Shown piece by piece: positions 21,560 through 34,626 of a stretch of DNA of 64,000 nucleotides. Below the pieces are notes generated by a model that did no database searches, was not told the DNA's origin, and saw only the letters and a list, made by a program, of their open reading frames with translations. The stretch covers positions 33,400,851-33,464,850 of the forward strand of contig OY755047.1 in the NCBI GenBank assembly GCA_963576565.1, in the 5' to 3' direction. Source of the DNA: Aspidapion aeneum. Lineage: Eukaryota > Arthropoda > Insecta > Coleoptera > Brentidae. Each line of letters begins with the position of its first letter. Within the stretch, counting starts at the first letter, position 1. Both the position numbers and the translations under genes were made by a program.

Positions 21560-22620
21560 ATAAGAGGACAGAAAAGAGAAAAAGCTTAGCATGTATTAAT
21601 CAGAGGCCGCGATACGCACGATTCCCGTAGAAAAGAAAGAAGAAAGATTCCAGCGTTGCCAATGTGTCAGAGGGCGGACAACCTGAAACATTTGTTTTGG
21701 GCCAGAATTATTACTTGACTTGATCTTTAGTCCACCTTACAAAAGGTGGAATAATAGAAACGTAATCTTTTTAATGTTATTAAATGTGAGTTATTTAGGT
21801 CTTTAATATCTAAATCGGTAAATAAAATAAATTGTCTGTCTGAATACACGATAACTCAAAAACACCTCAAACGATTTTAACCCAATATGATACACAGTTT
21901 TTTGTCGGCATTAGATTTAGGGTAAAATTGGTTAATTAATACTTTACCCCCTCCTTTTAACTATCAGTTATTTTACTTGTATCGATTTTTGTTTAAAAAT
22001 GTTTATTTTGTATTGTGGCGCATATCCCTTTTTGACAAAAAGAGCAGCATTGTTCTAGAAAGATAAAAAATTCTATGTGTCTGTTTAAAGACAAAATATT
22101 TCTGCAACCTGCGACGTATTTCTCCGATTTCAAACTTTTTTTTGTTGGTCTTTAGTTATTAAAAAAGTTTGCTTCGTATCTACTTTTTCCTGCGAGCATG
22201 TAAAATAATATTCCTTCAATATTTTCTGAAATTATTTTCTCGAACGCATTTCCTCAAGAAATTTCTGCTCCATTCTTCAAATTTTTGTTTGTGGTTTAAG
22301 AGGCACTACTACTCACAATTTTGAAATTTGTCTAGGAAAAGTACTCAATAAGCTCAAAGACCCCATTCTATCTCTGCCGCCTTCCTAAGATCTCGACAGT
22401 CCTTCCGCGTCCCCTACCCACGCTGCGTCACTGTAGTCCACCATTACCTTTGTCATGATTGGACTAAAAATGCAATTAAAAACCTAACATTAAATAAAAT
22501 TCCGCTTGTTAAAAAAATAAGTGAATTATGTGCATTTAGGAACAAGCAGAGTTTTAAGGTATTATTCTGATATTTTCGTTAAATTGGCAACGTTGGATTT
22601 ACGCTTTTCTGTTCTCTTAT
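21560..22620. repeat. Possible inverted-repeat element of about 1.06 kb
   Basis: ATAAGAGGACAGAAAAG and CCAGCGTTGCCAAT at 21560-21674 are mirrored by ATTGGCAACGTTGG and CTTTTCTGTTCTCTTAT at 22585-22620. The left arm has about 70 extra bases. An interior block (21840-21890) contains ATAACTCAAAAACACC, related to the hairpin-ended repeat. No transposase is seen. Confidence 0.4.
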
Positions 22621-23482
22621 GCAATCCTTATGTCCCATACAAAAATCCTATTCCTAGATAGAAGGCTTTCTGTAATCATTTTGGTTTGGTTAAAAATGTT
22701 TACCGTTCCATTAAGAGCTTGGCGCAAGCTTCGAGTTCAATTTTCTAAGGAGCGCGCTGATTAAAGGAACCGGCTGTCGGCAGCATTGCATGCACTAACT
22801 TTGATTTGCTCTTTCCAGAAACAAGTTATGGAATCTACTCACTTCCGAAATAGCTTCGTTCGTTCAAAACTTGCTCGTTTCGCACGAAAACAGAGACAGC
22901 GAAAACATGAATTCCTATGGGATGGTCTTTGTTTGATCCCCTCTCAACCGGCAAAAATAAAATTTTGCGAACAGGATACGGAAGCAGTTTTGGCCATATA
23001 CTCAAAAGTCTAAAGTATCCCATTATGGGCGCTTTAGGAGTGTTTTATTGTACTGAAGTAATTTTCTATTTTTTATTAGCACCCCACACACACACATCCA
23101 GTCACGTGGTTTATCCTAGCAGATGGTACGCTGCGGTTAGTGCATGCGTAAGATAGGCATGACATGAAAAGCGATATGATTCATACAATTGTAAAATATC
23201 CGAGTATTCAAGTGATTAAGCATGTGATTTTTACTGACCTATGTTTACGTTAAAGTTTGTTTGTAAAACGTAGCAAACAATTAGTTTTAATATAATATCG
23301 TTTAAAATAATACAAAACGCGTTCAAAGGTAGTACAGAAATTAGGCAATAAAATATAGATTATTTAATCAGAGTGACATTTATTGTGACATTCCACTCCA
23401 GAGGAAGGTACTTTGCTGCAATGGTCACTCACGCAAAAGAATTTCCATATGTTTTTAGAAATGATACGATAAACCGCAAACT
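22621..23482. other. No gene confidently recognised
   Basis: It contains a short CA run at 23084-23096. ORFs of 75-79 codons at 22786-23156 overlap each other on both strands and show no domain. It borders mariner copy 3. Confidence 0.35.
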
Positions 23483-24240
23483 TACGAGAGTTATCTTTTA
23501 AGTTTTGCATATACAGATGGAATAAAACAGTAGATTTAAAAACTATATTGTTTCTCGAAGTAATCTCCGCGAAAATGAATACACTTGTGCATTCGCTCAA
23601 ACCAGTTGTCAAAGCTGTAAATGCACTCGTATGTTGGTTCTTTAAAAATTGTATTTCTTAAAGGCTCCGACTGCTTCCTCTGACGACTGAAATCTTTAAC
23701 CACGCAGTCCATTTTTGATTTTCGGAAGTCTGGAAATCGTTGGGGCCTAGGTGGGGCCTAGGTCGGGACTGTAGGAGGATGGTTCAACAACTCGACGTTT
23801 TGTTGGCTTAAAAATTCAATGGTTTTTGGTGCTTTTTGCGAACTTGGATTGTCTTGGTGGAGGATGATTCGTCGTTCGCGGTTCGTTTTTCGAAATTCAG
23901 CGATGACTTTCGGCAAAAAAATGGTGATTTACAAATCGGTAGTAACAGTCCTTTGATCTTCCAGAGGAATTGTTGCTACATGACCAGCTTTTGAGACAAA
24001 TGTCGCGACCATCTTTTTGGATACACTTCGAGCACCAATGACTTTTGTTGGCGCTTCTTCATCTTGGAACACCGGACTGATGTTTATTTTCGAGGTCGGT
24101 AAATCCACGATTTATCACCACTGACAATGCTGTATACGTTTTTTGAGTTTCCTTCTTTAAAGCGGTCTAACGGTTAACACATGCGGTATCCACCGGGAAA
24201 CTAATTTTCTTACCCCTAATTCTTTATGCAATATTTTTGG
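23483..24240 (-). mobile_element. Mariner-like element, copy 3, 5'-truncated
   Basis: The 3' end on the plus strand is TACGAGAGTTATCTTTTAAG TTTTGCATATACAG. Homology to copies 1 and 2 runs up to about 24240 (GCAATATTTTTGG) and stops there, so the 5' end and the helix-turn-helix region are missing. Confidence 0.8.
23560..24240 (-). pseudogene. Mariner transposase remnant (copy 3)
   Basis: Minus-strand fragments correspond to the same transposase as copies 1 and 2: the C-terminal portion at 23590-23720, the region matching NIELLD and the catalytic stretch with an HQDN-like motif at 23800-23960, and the WVFQD region near 24050. Indels and a local duplication (GTGGGGCCTAG twice at 23747-23765) break the frame. 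Coordinates are approximate. Confidence 0.65.
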
Positions 24241-26135
24241 AAGTGACTTCTATGACAAGTACTTGCAACCCAGAAGTGCTCAAAATGGGATGCCCTGTAT
24301 AATTATCTACCTAAAAATTTGAAAATAATTTAGAAAAATAACCTGCTTACTTTATGTTTCTTTTAGGTTCCGTTCATTGGCTGAAGACGTTTTTATAACC
24401 TTAGTTTAGCAAAATATTCAAAGTAAAAACAAATTACTCGTAACGTTAGTAAATGGAATATGCACACGTCATCTTATTACAATTTACGATTAGGGTCACT
24501 GCATTCTGGAATCCTGGCGGCTCCAGCAGTTTTTCGTTTTTAGGATATACAGCGCCGCCACCGGCCGTCGCGTATGTAATAAATATAGTTACGTTTGGTG
24601 TCTTGCGACTTATATATTATTATATTTTAGTTTGTTTTTGCCTATTTTAAGGGCAATTATTGTCTTACCTTACTAGATTCCATCTCATCTAATTAAAAAC
24701 CATACGCATACATTCAAGCAAGGGTTCTCCTGCTTCAAAGCAGATGTACGGTTACCGAGGAAAAGAAAGGTTTCCCTGGGATCTTTCCTACGATATTCAA
24801 GAATCCGACCGATGGAGTTTGCTGCAATGTCTTCTTTGACGGAGTGACAACAAACAATAATAAAGAGTGTTCATGGTGGTTCAGTAGTCATGCGTCTACT
24901 TGGCGATAAGACTGCGGTGTGTTTGATTTTCATGCTCACCACTACAATCTGGAATATACTATCCGTTTCTGAATTCAGTTCTACTAACGGTAGATATAAT
25001 GCCTATCGTAAGTGAAGCTTGGTCATCAGCTCAGTAAACAAAGCTTATGATTTTTACATGTCCGTCCTTTGGAAGCAACGATAAAATGATAGTCCCATGT
25101 TGAAGGGGTATGTGGGGCTAGCACGATGAAATTAAATCTTCCATTAAGAAAAGAAAATTGCCCACTATAAGGGTTTCTAGCGGGTGGACTTACTCGGTCT
25201 TCATGCAGCAAGAAGTTTATTGACTGTATAAACTTCCTATATAAATGGTTGAAAGTCACAGTAGCTCAGAGCCATCGTAAATCGAGTGAGAGAGATAGAG
25301 AGCAAATCTTAAAGTTAGTTGTTGACAGCTGATAAGAACTAAAGACCCTGCATGTATGACATATTTCTAAGAAATAGAGATGCGACAAACTTATCAAAAT
25401 TAAATTCATTTAAGTCAAAATCAAAGGAGGGAAATATCGGTCCTATATACTCTAGTCTTGTTTAGGGAGAGATGCACCTTCCGTCCTTGTTCATTCATAA
25501 GCGTCGGAAAATAAAAATTAATGATTTGTGACAAACACTTACAGAAAGTGACAGACTAACGTATTTGTTTATATGTTGCATAAATTATTTTTAATTCATT
25601 GACGTAAATTTGTCAAGAAAATAACATAACCAAAAAAATGTGAGTTTGAGTGTGTTAGATGGGTTTGTCCGGTCTCTATTTCCGTAAAGCGGGATCAAAT
25701 GATTCGTGTACTTGGCAAATAATTGTTACTTGCGTATACTTGCCATGTCGTGTGAGTGGGTTACTTGTTCAATTGTTGGTCATTCGTTGATTTTCCTTTT
25801 GTGGTCGGTAAAAATGGGCCAAGTCAAAGGGCTCACGATTATTCGTACACTTGCCAAGTACATCTCTATGATACACATCGTGTATGAGTGCCAATCTATT
25901 TAAAACAAACTTTCTCAATAAATGTCAAGAAGTTACCTACATTCCAACATCTATTAAATGTAAGGATCTCAAGTATGGATGAGCTATTAAGTAGGTTTGT
26001 GTAGTCTTTCGTAGGTATATAGGGACTCAATCTAACCGGAGCGAAGTTCGAGGGATGCAGGAGGGTGTCGGGACGAGGTTGAAAATTTGCCCGCTCCAAA
26101 AAGCTCGCAGTTTGCCAGCCAGTTTGGGCTTTCAA
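24241..26135. other. No gene confidently recognised
   Basis: Mixed sequence with moderately higher GC at 24500-24570 and 25030-25240. Short ORFs (24453-24650 plus strand, 25026-25259 minus strand) lack recognisable motifs. Confidence 0.35.
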
Positions 26136-26240
26136 ATGATGGTAGCAGTAGCGATATGCTGCATTTTAATTCTGCTGGCGGTATTTATTGTTATTATAAT
26201 CGTGGTAGGCCAATCAATCGAGGAACATAAGGGCCACTGA
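26136..26240 (+). CDS. Candidate 34-residue transmembrane micropeptide
   Basis: The ORF starts MMVAVAICCILILLAVFIV, continues as one hydrophobic helix of about 24 residues, and ends with a short polar tail, GQSIEEHKGH. A larger in-frame ORF begins at 26055, but the upstream part looks unlike protein. A single hydrophobic segment with a charged tail is the usual shape of membrane micropeptides such as sarcolamban-type regulators. No homologue is recognised and no function is claimed. Local GC is higher than in the surroundings. The next 150 bases lack a clear splice donor. AT-rich genomes also produce hydrophobic ORFs by chance, so this is a candidate only. Confidence 0.25.
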   Translation: MMVAVAICCILILLAVFIVIIIVVGQSIEEHKGH

Positions 26241-26406
26241 AATGTGGTCACCACCCCTTCCTACGAAACCTATAAACCGAAGTGCTTCGAAAGTGAATAG
26301 GGCGAAAATTTAGCCGAGATGAAACGGCGCCGCAGACGCAAAAAAAGAGTGAGTTGGCCATTCATAAATGTGACTAGATTAAAATCGAAGTGTGCTAAAC
26401 ATTAAC

Positions 26407-26925
26407 AAAAAACGATATTGCAAATAGTTGTAGATGTTATCAGTATAAATCCAGTTAAGTGTGTATATTTAAATTCCAATGGCCTGCAAGATTAATCTTA
26501 AATTAGAAGCTGCAATTTATGTTTGACTGAAAACAATAATTTGAACACCGTGAATAATGATGTTAAGGACCACAACGGTATAGAATTAAAAGCTAAATGA
26601 TTAAAGAATTTCTTAGCAGCAATGTTGGACATAACAATGTCGCAAAAATTGTAGAGTTTTGTTTACATCAAGAAAAAGCGATATTGCAAATAGTAGTAGA
26701 GGCTATCAGTATCAACGCAGTAAGTGACTATATTAAAATTCTAATGACCTGCAAGATTAATCTTAAATCAGAAGCTACAATTTAAGTTTGACTTTATTGA
26801 TAACAATAATATGAACACCGTGAGTAATGATGATAAAGATCAGAACGGAATAGAATTAAAAGTAAATGACTAAAAAACTTATTAGCAGCAATGTTGGATA
26901 TAACAATGTCGCAAAAAAATTAAGA
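26407..26925 (+). repeat. Tandem duplication, unit about 260-280 bp
   Basis: The blocks CGATATTGCAAATAG, CTATCAGTAT, GCCTGCAAGATTAATCTTAA, GAACACCGTGA, AGCAGCAATGTTGG and AACAATGTCGCAAAAA occur twice in the same order (from about 26412 and 26680). The copies have diverged by small indels. It is non-coding. Confidence 0.8.
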
Positions 26926-27849
26926 AACTACAATAAAAATAAAGAAAGATATAGTAAAAGCAGCAACAAATAATGAATGTTAACATAAACAGTTGTAAAT
27001 TTTCAAACTGTCAATTCATGCATACATAAATGCCATGGGAGATGATGTTGAACGTCACAATACACTATAATATGAATATATGTGCTAGAAATGAATAGCA
27101 GGAAATTGAGGATAATCACACAATTAATATAAAAGTAAAAGGTACGGCAAGTATTTAAAAAATAAGACTAAGGAATATACAAATTTATGACAAGGAAAGG
27201 TTTCCTAAAAAATCAAAATCTGACTAATTTAAGGAAAAGACGAAAACACTTTTAGAGCTTGTTTCAAAATAATTATTATGGTTTAGGCTCAAATTGTAGT
27301 ATGAAAAAGCGGCTAAAACATACAAACCAAAGTATTCAGAAAGTAAAAATTTAATGATAATTTTAACAAACAAAAAAAGTCAGTTCTAAATTACAAATTA
27401 TTTTTATAAGTAATATAATGCTTTTATTTGGGAATCTAGAAATAAAGATAACGTATAGAATAAAATAAAAAAAGAATTTAATGAAAAAATTACCTCAATT
27501 CATTATCCAAGTGCTCTAGATGTAGATGTAAGAGGTGATTTGGCAATAAGCAATTTAGAAATAAAGAAAAAAACGAAGATAACGCGTTACGAAGAATTGC
27601 CAGCAGTTGAAAACAGTTACTAATTTAATATTTAAATAATATTTAAAGTAAAATTAAAACAATTTATTTATGGTTGCTACAGTGTTTTACAAGCTAAGCT
27701 TTTGTTGTTTTTGACCAGTAACGGGTGTTTGATATTTAAACACTTAGTAATGTTATAATTGATTTTTTAATAGACATATATTCTTTGATATAATAACTAA
27801 CCAAATTTTTGTAAATTATTTTGACTAATAATGATTATAATGGATCTGA

Positions 27850-28277
27850 TACCTTCCTAGCCCATTAGCACACTCCAAATAAACTCCACGCTATATCAGC
27901 CTTGAAAAGAGTTTTTGTAAATATCTCAAAAACATAAGCTCCTACAAATTATTTAGTTCTAATATAAATTATTTAGAAAAACGTCTTCTACATAATTCCG
28001 AGAACTGCATATTGAAGCGATGCTCCTATAAGAAGTTAGCAAATTTTCAATAAGTATTGTACACTATTTCACCAAAAACTGTCAAGAAATTGGGTTCAGC
28101 GGTTTAGGAACTATCGTGTTACGGACAGACATACACACATACATCGACATAAGTCACGACGATATTGCTAAAATAGGCCCCAAAACACCCAAATAACATA
28201 ACATTTTTGGCATTATCACAAAAAAATTGTCGAAAACAATACCTACTCTAGCTATTGCTGCGCGGGCTAGGAAAGTA
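27850..28277 (+). repeat. Repeat B, copy 1 (ACCTTCCTAGCC ends)
   Basis: It starts ACCTTCCTAGCCCATTAGCA and ends GGGCTAGGAAAGT, so the two ends are inverted. Inside are CACGCTATATCAGCCTTG, GTTCAGCGGTTTAGGA, CGTGTTACGGACAGACATAC and GTCACGACGATATTG. Two more copies lie at 36480 and 37509. It is about 430 bp with no ORF. Confidence 0.8.
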
Positions 28278-31200
28278 AAAATATTTTCAAATCGTAACTT
28301 TTTAAATCCAAAATTACGATAAAATTGCCGTTCTGATTGGTTTTTTGAAAGTTTTTTTCTTGAAAAAGATTATCAATAAAAACGAAATGTTTGCAATGAT
28401 TTAAACAGTTACATGAATTTATTTGTCCTACCCCAACAACCAACTATCAAATCAAAATATTTAAGGACACTAATTAATTTATAATAAAAAAAGCGAAATT
28501 AATGTAGTACTAGTCACAATTTACAAGTCGATAAGTTAAAAATTCACTTGTAGCAACTTTAAAATATTAAATATAAAAAAAAGTTGCTAAGTGTTTTGTT
28601 TATTAATAAACACCCCATGAAATATACGAAATGTGCCTGTTTTTTTAAAGAAATAAAGTAAAAAACTACGTCGGTGTATATTTTAAGCCTCTATCGGTAG
28701 CTGAGAATGATCTTTTTGTGATACGGAGTGCTTTTAATCAAGTGGCGAAAAAAGAAAATAAATAATGGAGGTCAACACTGAAAAATTGGGTTAAAAGAAA
28801 CTTTTCCTCAATGTATAAAAAGGTTAATGGTATGCTTAATATAATAAGTAATTATGTGTATGTATTTAAAAATAATTTTGTCAAGAACCTTGGTTCCAAA
28901 AGAGAAATAATTTCCTTCTTTTATTAATGAAGAAATAATAATGACAAATATAGCATTTTGGTATGATTAGATTTCTTTCAAGTATATATTTTATCTAAGT
29001 AAATTTCGAATTAGTGTAAAATGTTTTTTTTACAGTTCTTTGAGTTTTTGTGATGCCTATTATAACAATATAATAACTAAAAGGGTCGTTCGCAAAAAAT
29101 ACGAACTATATTATGTAGTATCCTAAAAGTAAAAGCAACAGATAAATTTAGTTTAACAATTAAATTACTCATAAAATTATTAAAAACAGAATATTCAAAA
29201 CAAAATTTTAATAAGCTATAAAATTATAGATTTCTATCTATATCGAACGATTTTTAAAGACCTCCATAACTTGGAGATTAGTTATCATGTAAAAAATCGG
29301 GTTATTTTTCTTATTTTCTTTTAATTAGAGCACAGTGAGTTAAAATACGATGTTTTCAATCTCACTTTAAAAACCCAGAAAGTGTCAAAAATAGAATAAC
29401 CTTTACACGGTTTTCCTAATATTTAAGTTTAGCTCACTAAGTAAAACTGCCTGTTAAATTCTTTAAATTTATTTGATCAGGTGCCCGATTTTCATGGTCA
29501 TAAAATATGCAGGAGAATAGTTTTACGTTTTATCAAGCTCTAACAATACCGGCTATTTTAAAAGTTTGCCAAGAATTTTATGGAAATCAAGTAATATAAT
29601 TCTGAGGCTTATTACGGCTACTCTAATATATGAAACACAACATATAACAAAATTAAAATCAAATTTATTAATTTTTTTATTTTGTTTTGTAAAAGCCAAA
29701 GGGGTATAGTGCTCCCAGTCTTATAACTAACTTATTATTATAAATGCTAAATTGACATTTTTTCTAAAGCCTGGGCTACAATAAAACAACTTTTTTGCTA
29801 CTAAGTACTACATACTATATTTTGCACACAAATACTTGTGTCGTTTTTGCATAATCTTTGTACATTATAATAAAAGCACCTCAAATGCTGTTTTTAAAAA
29901 AATACGTGTAGAAAAGTCGGTTATGACACTTTTAATTTCTATACTATAAATTTCTCTTTTAGAGCCAAGGTTTAATTTTTTTAAATTTACATAGAATATA
30001 GTTGTATGACGATCTTTTATCAAACTTATGTTAATTTAAGTTTTATGTCAATTTTTATTTTAAGTAATGCTAAGCTTAAGATAGGATGAAATTAAAAATA
30101 CCAAAACAAAATAACCAATGGTTAAATAAGAAAAATAAACCAAATATCTAAAAGGTCTAAATCTTAGTTTCTACAGGAGAACAATGCTTGCCTCCCTCTT
30201 CCTATTGTGATAAAATATGTAAAATAATAATTTATTTTAAAGGATGACTCTATTATTATTCAAAATAAAATGTTTATATATTTTCTTTTATTCTTAAATG
30301 AAAAACTAAACTGAACCCCAGTCACAGGATCAAGAATGATTTCTCTCTCTCAGGAAAAAAATAGAGACAGCAAGCATACTTCTTGTGGTTAGCCCCTTCT
30401 GAAAGTTTCCATTTTTTATTAAATATAATTTCTAAACTTTTTTATTTTTTATTTATTTAAAATAATTTTATTTAGTTCTATTTTAATTTAAATCCTAGCT
30501 CAGCTGACATAGACTGGCGAAAAAAACCGCAATGCCTACATGATACGAAATAAAAATTAGTATAAAAAATAGTATTTTAGCTTGTCAAAAGTCTTCAAAA
30601 TCGAAAATAAGATAAACTTTTAGTTTTTGATATAAATTGACCCATTTTTGTAACGTAAATAAATTTTTGTTAAAGCCAATAGGATCAAACTAAACGCTAA
30701 ACATTCGTATAGTTTTAAACAAAATAATAATTTAATTAACAAAGTATTATATTAAGTATTTAAATAGTCCTAGGTATTTTTATTACTGTTATAAAGGTGT
30801 TTGTTGTTGATATAAATGTACTTTGTTGTTGTCATTAATATTTAGGTAAATGTATTTTATTAGCATTTAAAAAGGGCAGCTTAAAAATACTTTTAAATTA
30901 ATTATTTAAATAAATAAAAATATTTTAAATTTAAAATATTTTTAGGACATCCGTAAAAATAACAATTTATCTTTGTGTATACTTAAAAGATTTACATGTG
31001 CTTTTTAATGTTTTTTTTTTAATTTTGCAAAAAATTTCCTTTAAAAAAATTAAAAATGTGGCTTATTAAAATTCTTATTTTACCCTCAGTTTTCAAACTT
31101 TGCAAATTATATAAATTAAATTAATATTTTTTCTTTTATTTTAATTTAGAAAAAACCAACTTTTGGATTTTTAAACTGTCCAATGGAACATAGTGGCTTA

Positions 31201-32329
31201 ACCAAAACTAATAGATTTGATGTTTGTAGACTGTATATTACAATAATGCACAAAATAAATTAATGTAATTTATAATGTTATGCAATGTAATTTATTGTGT
31301 GCAGAATTGTACTAAAATCAAACTGTTATAAAAAACACGTGTATTAGTTACTAAATGTTGTCGACAATATAGAAAATAATTATATACAGACTTTTTCGTA
31401 GTTAAGTGCAAAAAATTCAAGAAAGTGTACTTTGGGTAGAAATAAGGGGATTTTGTTCATTAAAATAAGGTAGAATTAGGACGTTCGCATACACAACCAG
31501 AATTTTTAAATATTTTTTCAAAAATGCTTAGGATACGTCGGTAATAACAAAACTTAATACTTTTTAAAGTATTTATAAAAAAATCTAAACCTACAGTAAA
31601 ATTTTTTACATATTCACACAGAAAATACTCTACATTATCAAACAAAACAAAGAAGACGTTAACAGACCCTTACTATTTGAGATCAAACACAAAGGTATCG
31701 AAAATAAGGCGGTAATACCTGAATTTACACTAGAACTAAAATTAAAAAATTCAAATTTAACAAAATCCTATACCGGTAAATTTTTTACACTTACCTACTT
31801 GGAAAACACCTTGTGTAATTTATATTATAGTATTTTTGTGTAACTTTATAGATGTTAGAACAATAAAATGCAGGGTGATTTTAAAATATTTATTCGAAAA
31901 TTATTATATAAAATAGGAAAAATATATATTAGTCAACTTAGGGTACTAAAAATATACAAAATCTGAAAGGCCTCATTTTACTCATTTGTTAATTTATTAT
32001 TTTAACTTTTCAGGGATAACGTCGTACTCTGTTACAACACGATAGGTATCGTTAAATATATTCTTGAAACCCAAAATGTACAAAAAATTATATTTTCCTT
32101 ACATTTCGGGTGGGATTAGGAGTCTGTACTTTGACCCTGCAAACCAACTTTATTTGATGCACGTACAGGTCCCAAGCAGCATTTTTCGACTAACTACTAC
32201 ATTCTACACCAAGTTTGACGTTAATTTGAGTACACTATTTAGTCATAGTAAGACTGACTTCCCCAGACGACCATACGGGTTAACGTTGTATGAGACGCCG
32301 GTAATTTTTAGGATGTTTCTTACCTGATT
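28278..32329. other. Very AT-rich sequence, no gene recognised
   Basis: Nothing coding is seen. The block at 28375-28450 (TTGCAATGATTTAAAC, TTGTCCTACCCCAACAACCA) recurs inverted at about 53690-53790, so part is a dispersed repeat. A perfect 26-bp AT palindrome lies near 30918-30943. Confidence 0.45.
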
Positions 32330-32443
32330 CCCACCTACGACTTTCTCGTGGGTGCCCGCTCACGCGTCACATGATCTCAATATGAAATGTTACGACGGTC
32401 ATGTGAGGCGTGCTCGGGCACACACGAGAAAGTCCTAGGTGGG
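32330..32443. repeat. 114-bp snap-back palindrome
   Basis: CCCACCTACGACTTTCTCGT...GCTCACGCGTCACATGA is followed by its near complement ending ACGAGAAAGTCCTAGGTGGG. The two arms of about 45 bp are separated by about 20 bp, forming a compact hairpin MITE or transposon-end remnant. Confidence 0.75.
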
Positions 32444-33577
32444 CACCGGGCTTTAGTCAAACAGTGACGTTGCGTTAAGGTCTTCGGGCAACTGTAGTAA
32501 AATCTGCACGTTAATTTAACGACCTTTCGATCGCAATCAGTAACTAATTTCTGACCGTTAATAAAACGTTCTTTTTTTAGTCGCCCAAGGCTACTATGGA
32601 CCGAAGTGGGTAATATTTTCGTTAAATGGGCAACCCAAGTATATGTTTATGTCAATATTTTAGACACCTTACAACTACGCCATTTTTCCTTTCTATATTT
32701 CTTCATTTGAAACGTAAACAAACGAAAAAAAATTTTTTTTTCAAGTTTGAGAAATTCTGTTTTTTTTACAAAAAATTTCATTTCATCGAAAAACACAACA
32801 GATCTGTGGCGCGTGTGTTTTTAGGACCAAGTCTATATTTAATTATCAATAAGCTTGACAGCGTTAGTTTTCGCAAAGTGTCAATTTTATACTATAGTGT
32901 ATAGTATAACGTTGTATAAACCCTAAAATGATTGACCATATTGGTGCATAATGGAGTCGTAACAACGTTGAAGATATTATACTCGTTTCTGGTTGAAGCA
33001 TGAGTCGCCCGTGTAACCATAGTTAGTCGCCTGACGAATTTAAATACGTCGGCAAAACGTTAAATTGCTGCTTGGGGTACTTTATTTATAACTTTTTTTT
33101 TGACAGACTGCCCTACCCCACATAAAAAAAACACAAGCAAAAACATTTTTAAAAAAGTTTTTGTAAACTATGAGTTCGCTATATTATTATTTTAAAGTGT
33201 AATTTCCTTTTTTCACAGGAATCTTGCATAATGTTTTTATTAAAAAATATAGGTGTTTAATTATGCATCTAAAAAATATAGGGATTAGAACATCCTGTAT
33301 AATATATAGCTACTTATGTCATACCTGTTAAAAAAGTCCAATGCCTTATTAGAAGGCCATACACAAACGTACTTTCTTTTTAAAAATCGTGGCGTGTTTA
33401 GATGTGGCGGTCAGTAGGCCCAATAGGACATTACGAAAAAAGCATGCATGTCATAATATATGAGTATCGAAATTGTTTTTAATGTTTTTTTTTAAATCGT
33501 GGCGTGATTGCATATATTACTTCCAGTTAAAAGAGAAAGGCCGTAGGTGTGTAGTTAAAAACTGATCAAACAAGTTT
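32444..33577. other. No feature recognised
   Basis: AT-rich non-coding sequence. The ORF at 32626-32904 is low-complexity and not called. Confidence 0.4.
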
Positions 33578-33815
33578 TTAGTGGCTAAGCCGATAAAAAT
33601 AAGAGATTTTTGTTTCTCTCGTATTTTTCCGTAGGAAGCTCGAAAGCTTAACCTCACGGGGGTACAAGATCTAATAGACACCTAAGAAGTGTTGACAATT
33701 AACTGTTTCATTTCTATGGGACTGTTTAGAATACTGCTTGTTCAATGTGACACCCTTGCTAAATTAAGTATACGGGTTTGTCTGTCACCTTATGTTTCTA
33801 GTGAGAAAAAACCAG
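33578..33815 (+). repeat. SINE-like repeat F copy
   Basis: GTGGCTAAGCCGATAAAA (A-box-like) leads to AAGCTCGAAAGCTT at the B-box position, CACGGGGGTACAAGATCTAA, GTGTTGACAATTAACTG and TTCAATGTGACACCCTTGC. This is the most complete copy in the window. Confidence 0.65.
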
Positions 33816-34439
33816 CTTAAAATTAATTAATATTAGAAAATTTCTGTTTGATGCCTTACTCAAACTATTTTAAAAAAATTATAAGCCCCAGAAATATAAT
33901 AATATATTGTGAGAACTCTAGATCCAGACCAACATTTATAAAAATATATTTTCTCGAATTTATTCCTAAAGGAAAGATAAAATTGTTCAGCGTTTTCATG
34001 TACAGCTAATTTCAAAAACATATGATACGACTGGAAAAACTGGTATTTTATTTTAAGCAGTATATATTTATTATATATCAGGTTGACATTTACATTTTAC
34101 AGTAGTGTTATGATGTTCAATAAGAGGACTGTTTATATTTCATTTTACATGTTTATACAGGAATAAATGAAATAAAACTTGATAAAATTCAGCTAAAATA
34201 TATTTTTGGTCGTTTCAAGAAATAACGTGCTTGTTTCTGTTAAATTAAACTTAATTTTGAATTGGATATCTTTATTATCTTTATTCAATAATACATTTAA
34301 AAAGTAAGTTCGGTATTTTTTGCTGCAGTTCGGCACTTAGGGATTGATGATTGAATTCTACGGTAAATAGGTGTTTGCTTTGATTATACAACACATGTAT
34401 GTAAACATTGGTGTTTGCCTGGAAATTGTGAAAAAATTA

Positions 34440-34626
34440 TTGCATTCTTTGCTCTCTCGAAAGGGTCATTTTAGATTTCTCGAAGTAGCGCCTGATCTTC
34501 CCGAACTTGACTTACTTTTGGCCTGCCAGATCATCTTTGCTTCCTTTCAAGTAATTGTTTACTTATCCATCTTTTATTTATAGAACCAACTGTTGTTCGG
34601 CTTATGTTAAAATGCTGGGCTACCGC
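34440..34626 (-). pseudogene. Tc1-like transposase, helix-turn-helix fragment
   Basis: The minus strand reads AVAQHFNISRTTVGSINKRW, then after a short stretch a stop, SGRPKVSQVREDQALLRE, another stop and NDPFERAKNAI. This is the N-terminal paired-like DNA-binding region of Tc1 transposases: a first helix-turn-helix, the GRP(R/K) AT-hook-like motif and the start of the second helix-turn-helix. Two in-frame stops and the lack of any DDE core show it is a fossil. No terminal repeats were located. Confidence 0.65.

Noticed and set aside
22786..23156. Overlapping ORFs of 62-79 codons on both strands
   Set aside because: Mutually overlapping, no domain or splice context; function could not be supported.
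34371..34583. 70-codon plus-strand ORF
   Set aside because: It is antisense to the Tc1 helix-turn-helix fragment, which carries the recognisable motifs.
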